Source: SAR86 cluster bacterium | GTDB taxonomy: Bacteria > Pseudomonadota > Gammaproteobacteria > Magnimaribacterales > D2472 | Direction of reading: 5' to 3' | Assembly: GCA_016779285.1 (NCBI GenBank) | Contig: JADHNV010000038.1 | Span: 1 to 9,668, forward strand | Length of the DNA stretch: 9,668 bases | Made by a program: the position numbers and the translations under genes | Shown: positions 6,429 through 9,668 of the stretch, piece after piece | Numbering within the stretch: the first letter of the stretch is position 1 | Layout of the letters: every line of letters begins with the position of its first letter | The notes under the pieces: generated by a model | Database searches by the model: none | What the model saw: the letters and a program-made list of their open reading frames with translations, nothing else | What the model was told of the DNA's origin: nothing

Positions 6429-7100
6429 TTGCAAATTTTAATCAATGGTTTTAATGGAAATATGGGTCAAGCAATCCAGACTCAATGCAAACAATTTGAT
6501 ATCGAAGCACTAGACTTTGAAGACAAACCAAAAGACTTAACCAATATATCTGTCGTAATAGATTTCTCTTCCCCAAAGGGGTTTAGTAATTGTGTAAATT
6601 TTTGCATGGAGCAGAAATTACCTTTAGTATCTGGAACCACAGGATTTTCAGAAGAGCATTTGGCGCTGATAAGTTCTGCAAAAAAATCTATACCAATATT
6701 AATTGCTTCAAACATGTCGCTTGGCATTGCTCAATTAAAAAACTCAATAGAAGAATACTTAATGTCCACCAGCTTTCGATCGAAGTGCAAAATTATTGAA
6801 ATTCATCATACAAAGAAAAAAGACTCCCCGTCAGGAACAGCTCTAGAAATTTCAAGATTTTTAACAGAATTATTCAAAAGTAAGTTAGATGGTATGGTGG
6901 AAATTGAATCTTATAGAATTGGAAATGTCTTTGGAATTCATAGAATTGTATTTGAAAATGCAGAAGGCTTGACCACCTTTCAACATATTGCAAATTCTAG
7001 AAATATTTTTGCAAAAGGCTCTTTGCAGGCTGCAAGATGGATTCAATCTAGGGAAAGTGGCGAATACAACTTTGCTGACTTCTTAAATAAAAAGCTTTAA
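6429..7100 (+). CDS. dapB: 4-Hydroxy-tetrahydrodipicolinate reductase DapB, compact form
   Basis: DapB reduces 4-hydroxy-tetrahydrodipicolinate with NAD(P)H in the diaminopimelate/lysine pathway. Visible features are the N-terminal Rossmann motif GFNGNMG (7-13), VVIDFSSP (42-49), SGTTGF (68-73), and the catalytic segment EIHHTKKKDSPSGTAL (124-139), where His126, His127 and Lys130 align with E. coli His159, His160 and Lys163. It ends with the SYRIGNVFGIH and FAKGSLQAARWI blocks. At 223 residues it is about 50 shorter than E. coli DapB (273). Most of the missing part lies between the GxxGxMG helix and VVIDF. Compact DapBs exist elsewhere, for example in Thermotoga. The start is TTG at 6429: the next in-frame ATG lies inside GFNGNMG and cannot be used. 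No Shine-Dalgarno is visible, so coupling to dnaJ, 4 bp upstream, is likely. carAB, the usual downstream partner, is absent. Confidence 0.93.
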   Translation: MQILINGFNGNMGQAIQTQCKQFDIEALDFEDKPKDLTNISVVIDFSSPKGFSNCVNFCMEQKLPLVSGTTGFSEEHLALISSAKKSIPILIASNMSLGIAQLKNSIEEYLMSTSFRSKCKIIEIHHTKKKDSPSGTALEISRFLTELFKSKLDGMVEIESYRIGNVFGIHRIVFENAEGLTTFQHIANSRNIFAKGSLQAARWIQSRESGEYNFADFLNKKL

Positions 7101-7124
7101 TCTATATCAACTTTTCTATAGAAT
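7096..7124 (+). promoter_or_regulatory. Possible promoter for rpsB-tsf-pyrH
   Basis: TAGAAT (5 of 6) at 7119-7124 could be a -10, with a weak TTTAAT (3 of 6) at 7096-7101 across 17 bp. Transcription would start near 7131, giving a leader of about 100 nt. The -35 overlaps the end of dapB. The match is modest and other A/T-rich choices exist (for example TTAAAT at 7134-7139). Confidence 0.35.
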
Positions 7125-7139
7125 ACACAAACTTTAAAT

Positions 7140-7229
7140 CCCGAAGGTGCCAAGCAGATTATTGTTGGGGTGCTCATTTAAAATGAGTCAACTTTATGAG
7201 GCGCCGGAGAAATAACCCCGGAGGAAATT
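7140..7229 (+). promoter_or_regulatory. Candidate structured rpsB mRNA leader
   Basis: The 129-bp gap before rpsB holds no gene; its last 90 bp can form several competing pairings. CTCATT (7173-7178) and AATGAG (7182-7187) make a tight hairpin with loop TAA; the same CTCAT can instead pair with ATGAG at 7196-7200. GGTGCC (7146-7151) can pair with GGCGCC (7200-7205, one G-U). GGGGT (7167-7171) is complementary to ACCCC (7215-7219) and can extend by two G-U pairs into the ribosome site. CCGG at 7204-7207 can pair with CCGG at 7218-7221. Autogenous control of rpsB-tsf by S2 acting on the rpsB leader is known in E. coli. That this leader works the same way is an inference from position and folding potential. 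Confidence 0.5.
7220..7224 (+). promoter_or_regulatory. Shine-Dalgarno site that fixes the rpsB GTG start
   Basis: GGAGG lies 5 nt before the GTG at 7230. No ATG occurs in this frame between the upstream in-frame stop (TGA, 7197-7199) and the GTG, and the resulting N-terminus aligns with other S2 proteins. Its first two Gs can be paired by upstream leader sequences. Confidence 0.85.
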
Positions 7230-8216
7230 GTGAGTATTGTTTCAATTAAAGACCTGTTAAATGCAGGCGTTCATTTTGGTCATCAGCAAAGATTCTGGAA
7301 TCCTAAGATGGAGTCCTTTATATTTGATACTAGAAAAAAAATTAGCATTATTAACCTTGAAATGACTCAAGAATGTCTAAACGCAGCCGCATCAAAGGCT
7401 GAAGAAATTTGCTCAAAAGGCAATAGAATATTATTCGTTGGCACAAAACGCTCTGCATCTAAAACTATCAAAGAATCTGCTTCTGCTATTGGTTTACCTT
7501 ACATTGATAAAAGATGGTTAGGTGGAACATTAACTAACTGGAAAACAATCCGTGGATCTATTAGGCGTCTTATTGATATTGAAGAATTACAGTCATCAGG
7601 AAGGATTAATAAACTTTCAAAAAAAGAAGCTGTGGATATTACAAAAGAATATGAAAAGCTAGAAGCAAGTGTTGGTGGAATTAAAGATATGAAAGGTTTG
7701 CCGGATGCTTTATTCGTTGTTGATGTTGCATATGAAAAAATAGCGGTCACAGAAGCAAAGAAAATGGGTATTCCAATTATCGCTTTGGTTGACACTAATT
7801 CAAATCCAGAGGGCATTGATCATATTATTCCGGGTAATGATGATGCAATTCGATCTATCAGATTAATAACAAAGGTTATAAGTGATGCATGCGCTAGAGG
7901 TCTGGCGTCTTCCCAAGGAGGAGTTCTAAATATTCAAACGGATGATGAAGCGCCAGCTGTTAAAGTGAAGAAGGCTTCAGTGACATCCGGTAAGGTGCTA
8001 AATATTATTGAGAAAGCCGAGTTAAGTGAACCAGATGAAGCTTTGGAAGTTGATACAGAAGAGGTAAGCAATGAAATAATGGAGGATGCTGTTGAATCAA
8101 ATAATGAATCTTCGGAGATCCCTGCAGAGGAGCCCATTGAATTAGATAATGCAACTGAAGATGCAGCTATTGACTCAGCTGACGATGTTGCCAAGGAGGT
8201 TGAGGAAGAAAAATGA
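7230..8216 (+). CDS. rpsB: 30S ribosomal protein S2 with a long acidic C-terminal extension
   Basis: S2 binds late to the 30S subunit near the mRNA exit side and helps recruit S1. The core matches the family throughout: LLNAGVHFGHQ (9-19), WNPKM (23-27), ILFVGTKR (67-74), RWLGGTLTNWKT (95-106), the GGIKDMKGLPDALFVVD stretch (149-165), VDTNSNPEGIDHIIPGNDDAI (from 187). The protein is 328 residues against 241 in E. coli. The extra part begins near residue 235. After a mixed Lys-containing segment (about 238-262), residues 263-328 contain 27 Asp/Glu and only 2 Lys, with no family domain I recognise; it is probably disordered. The start is GTG, set by GGAGG at 7220-7224. The stop overlaps the tsf ATG, whereas these genes are separated by an intergenic region in E. 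coli. Confidence 0.97.
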   Translation: MSIVSIKDLLNAGVHFGHQQRFWNPKMESFIFDTRKKISIINLEMTQECLNAAASKAEEICSKGNRILFVGTKRSASKTIKESASAIGLPYIDKRWLGGTLTNWKTIRGSIRRLIDIEELQSSGRINKLSKKEAVDITKEYEKLEASVGGIKDMKGLPDALFVVDVAYEKIAVTEAKKMGIPIIALVDTNSNPEGIDHIIPGNDDAIRSIRLITKVISDACARGLASSQGGVLNIQTDDEAPAVKVKKASVTSGKVLNIIEKAELSEPDEALEVDTEEVSNEIMEDAVESNNESSEIPAEEPIELDNATEDAAIDSADDVAKEVEEEK

Positions 8217-9070
8217 CTATCAGTGCAAGTCAAGTAAAAGAATTAAGAGAAATGTCTGGTGTTGGCATGATGGAATGCAAAAAAGCATTAGTCGAAACTG
8301 ATGGTAATCTTGAGCAAGCCTTAGATCTTCTGCGGGCAAATAGTTCGCTAAAAGCTGAGAAAAAAGCCTCAAGAGTAGCTGCTGATGGTGAGGTTAAGAT
8401 TGCTGAGAACTCAGAATATTCTAGCCTAATTGAAATTAATTCAGAAACTGATTTTGCGGCAAAAGATTCTCAGTTTAAAGATTTTGCAAGTGAGCTTGCT
8501 GAGTATCTCTCCAATAATAAAGTTGATAGTATCTCTGATCTAAGTTCTGCATTTGAAGAAAAGAGACAGTCTCTCATTCAATCCATTGGAGAGAATATTC
8601 AGCTGAGAAGGTTGGAAACTCTTGATGTGCCTTCTGGTGGTTGTATAGGAGCTTACCTCCATTCAGACGGAAAATTAGCTGCCATAGTTTCTATTGATGC
8701 AGATAACAAGGATTTGGCTAAAGATCTAGCCATGCACGTATCTGCCACCAACCCAACTTGTCTTAAATCAGAGGATATTGATCCTGAGTTGCTTGAGCGA
8801 GAAAGATCAATATTTTTAGCGCAAGCAGAAGAATCTGGAAAAGATGCATCTATCATGGAAAAAATGGTTGAGGGAAAGGTGAAAAGATTTCTTTCTGAGG
8901 TGACCTTGGTCTCTCAAGGCTTTGTTAAAAATCCTGATCAAACCATTGAGGAATTATTAAAAGAAAATAATACTTCCATCATAGCCTTTGCACGTTTTAA
9001 GGTGGGTGAAGGTATTGAGGTTGAGACTAAAGACTTTGCTGCAGAGGTAGCTGAACAACTTCAACAATGA
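8213..9070 (+). CDS. tsf: Elongation factor Ts
   Basis: EF-Ts exchanges GDP for GTP on EF-Tu during translation elongation. The 285-residue product is the usual length (283 in E. coli). The N-terminal UBA-like module contains the first family signature LREMSGVGMMECKKAL (11-26). The second signature is INSETDFAAKD (75-85), with Asp80 and Phe81 at the positions that contact EF-Tu; the common TDFV is TDFA here. The two core subdomains follow, with HVSATNP in the second and the coiled-coil dimer region after it, then a normal C-terminus (FARFKVGEGIE). The ATG overlaps the rpsB stop by 4 bp. GAGGA at 8202-8206, 6 nt upstream, is the ribosome site and lies inside codons for the S2 acidic tail. The stop overlaps the pyrH start. 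Confidence 0.98.
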   Translation: MTISASQVKELREMSGVGMMECKKALVETDGNLEQALDLLRANSSLKAEKKASRVAADGEVKIAENSEYSSLIEINSETDFAAKDSQFKDFASELAEYLSNNKVDSISDLSSAFEEKRQSLIQSIGENIQLRRLETLDVPSGGCIGAYLHSDGKLAAIVSIDADNKDLAKDLAMHVSATNPTCLKSEDIDPELLERERSIFLAQAEESGKDASIMEKMVEGKVKRFLSEVTLVSQGFVKNPDQTIEELLKENNTSIIAFARFKVGEGIEVETKDFAAEVAEQLQQ

Positions 9071-9668
9071 CGTCTCTGTCCTACAAACGTCTTCTTGTAA
9101 AATTTAGCGGAGAGGCTGTAGCTGGAGATGATGACCACGGGATCGATCCAAAAATATTAGATCAAATGGCTCAGTCTGTAAAAGACTGTAAAGAGCTAGG
9201 CGCCCAAATTGGAATTGTGATTGGGGGTGGCAATCTCTTTCGAGGCGAGAAATTAAGCAAGGCTGGAATGGATAGAGTTGCAGGCGACCATATGGGGATG
9301 TTAGCAACTGTTATGAATGGCATAGCTTTAAGAGATGCTCTTGAAAGAGCTGGAGTTAAAACGAGAGTCATGTCCGCCATATCAATGTCCGGTGTTGCTG
9401 AGCACTACGACAGACGTTTAGCAATTCAACTCTTATCAAATGATTTCGTTGTAATATTTACTGCAGGAACTGGCAATCCTTTTTTTACAACTGATAGTGC
9501 TGGATGCTTGAGAGCCATAGAAACACAAGCAGATATTATGTTAAAAGCAACCAGAGTTGATGGAGTTTATTCAGCTGATCCTGAAAAAGATCAAAATGCT
9601 TCATTTTATCCATCTCTATCTTATGATGAGGCAATTCAAAAAAACTTAAAAGTTATGGATGCAACAGC
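9067..9668 (+). CDS. pyrH: UMP kinase PyrH, 3'-truncated by the window edge
   Basis: PyrH phosphorylates UMP to UDP, the committed kinase step towards UTP and CTP, and is a hexameric amino-acid-kinase-fold enzyme regulated by GTP and UTP in proteobacteria. The frame from ATG 9067 stays open to the edge, giving 200 complete codons of a protein usually about 240 long. Key motifs are YKRLLVKFSGEA (6-17, including the phosphate-binding Lys), GIVIGGGNLFRG (49-60), GDHMGMLATVMNG (73-85), TAGTGNPFFTTDSA (132-145, UMP binding) and LKATRVDGVYSADP (159-172). The ATG overlaps the tsf TGA (ATGA) and there is no separate Shine-Dalgarno, so translation is probably coupled to tsf. The rpsB-tsf-pyrH order is the common bacterial one. 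Confidence 0.97.
   Translation, partial: MTSLSYKRLLVKFSGEAVAGDDDHGIDPKILDQMAQSVKDCKELGAQIGIVIGGGNLFRGEKLSKAGMDRVAGDHMGMLATVMNGIALRDALERAGVKTRVMSAISMSGVAEHYDRRLAIQLLSNDFVVIFTAGTGNPFFTTDSAGCLRAIETQADIMLKATRVDGVYSADPEKDQNASFYPSLSYDEAIQKNLKVMDAT

Noticed and set aside
7101..7122. TCTATA/TATAGA inverted repeat after dapB, as a terminator
   Set aside because: The stem is short and A/T-rich, with no T tract after it.
1..9668. Mobile element, CRISPR array, defence island, or horizontally acquired cassette
   Set aside because: All eleven genes are recognisable, mostly core chromosomal genes with similar base composition; no direct-repeat arrays, transposase or integrase motifs were seen.

Overview
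This window is an ordinary but very tightly packed block of core housekeeping genes from an AT-rich gammaproteobacterium. Protein features point to Gammaproteobacteria: a Pseudomonas-type Fur with a single cysteine, and the neighbourhood ratA-rnfH-bamE-fur-grpE-dnaK-dnaJ-dapB. Low GC, gene overlaps and very short spacers suggest a streamlined, perhaps marine (SAR86-like), genome. That placement is an inference and was not tested by a search.

Layout. At 1-1235 is the 3' part of a sodium-dependent NSS-family transporter, cut by the left edge. It is followed after 2 bp by ratA, which overlaps rnfH. Convergent to these is bamE on the minus strand, whose stop overlaps that of rnfH. bamE is divergent from fur across only 45 bp, where the two candidate -10 boxes overlap. 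A heat-shock (sigma-32 type) promoter precedes grpE-dnaK-dnaJ, and dapB follows 4 bp after dnaJ. A 129-bp intergenic stretch (7101-7229), the longest gene-free stretch here, separates dapB from the translation/nucleotide block rpsB-tsf-pyrH. It appears to hold a structured rpsB leader. rpsB/tsf and tsf/pyrH both overlap by 4 bp, and pyrH runs off the right edge.

How the genes work together. GrpE, DnaK and DnaJ form one complete Hsp70 machine, placed together under one heat-shock promoter. DapB (lysine/diaminopimelate synthesis) seems to be carried on the same transcript. S2, EF-Ts and UMP kinase form the widely conserved translation block. BamE is a lipoprotein of the outer-membrane assembly complex and Fur is the iron regulator.

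I found no convincing previously undescribed system. The points most worth a second look are the long acidic C-terminal tail on ribosomal protein S2 that runs directly into tsf, the mutually exclusive pairings possible in the rpsB leader, the overlapping bamE/fur promoters, the compact TTG-start DapB, and the loss from this neighbourhood of smpB, recN and carAB. I saw no tRNA, rRNA, CRISPR array, insertion sequence or clear intrinsic terminator.
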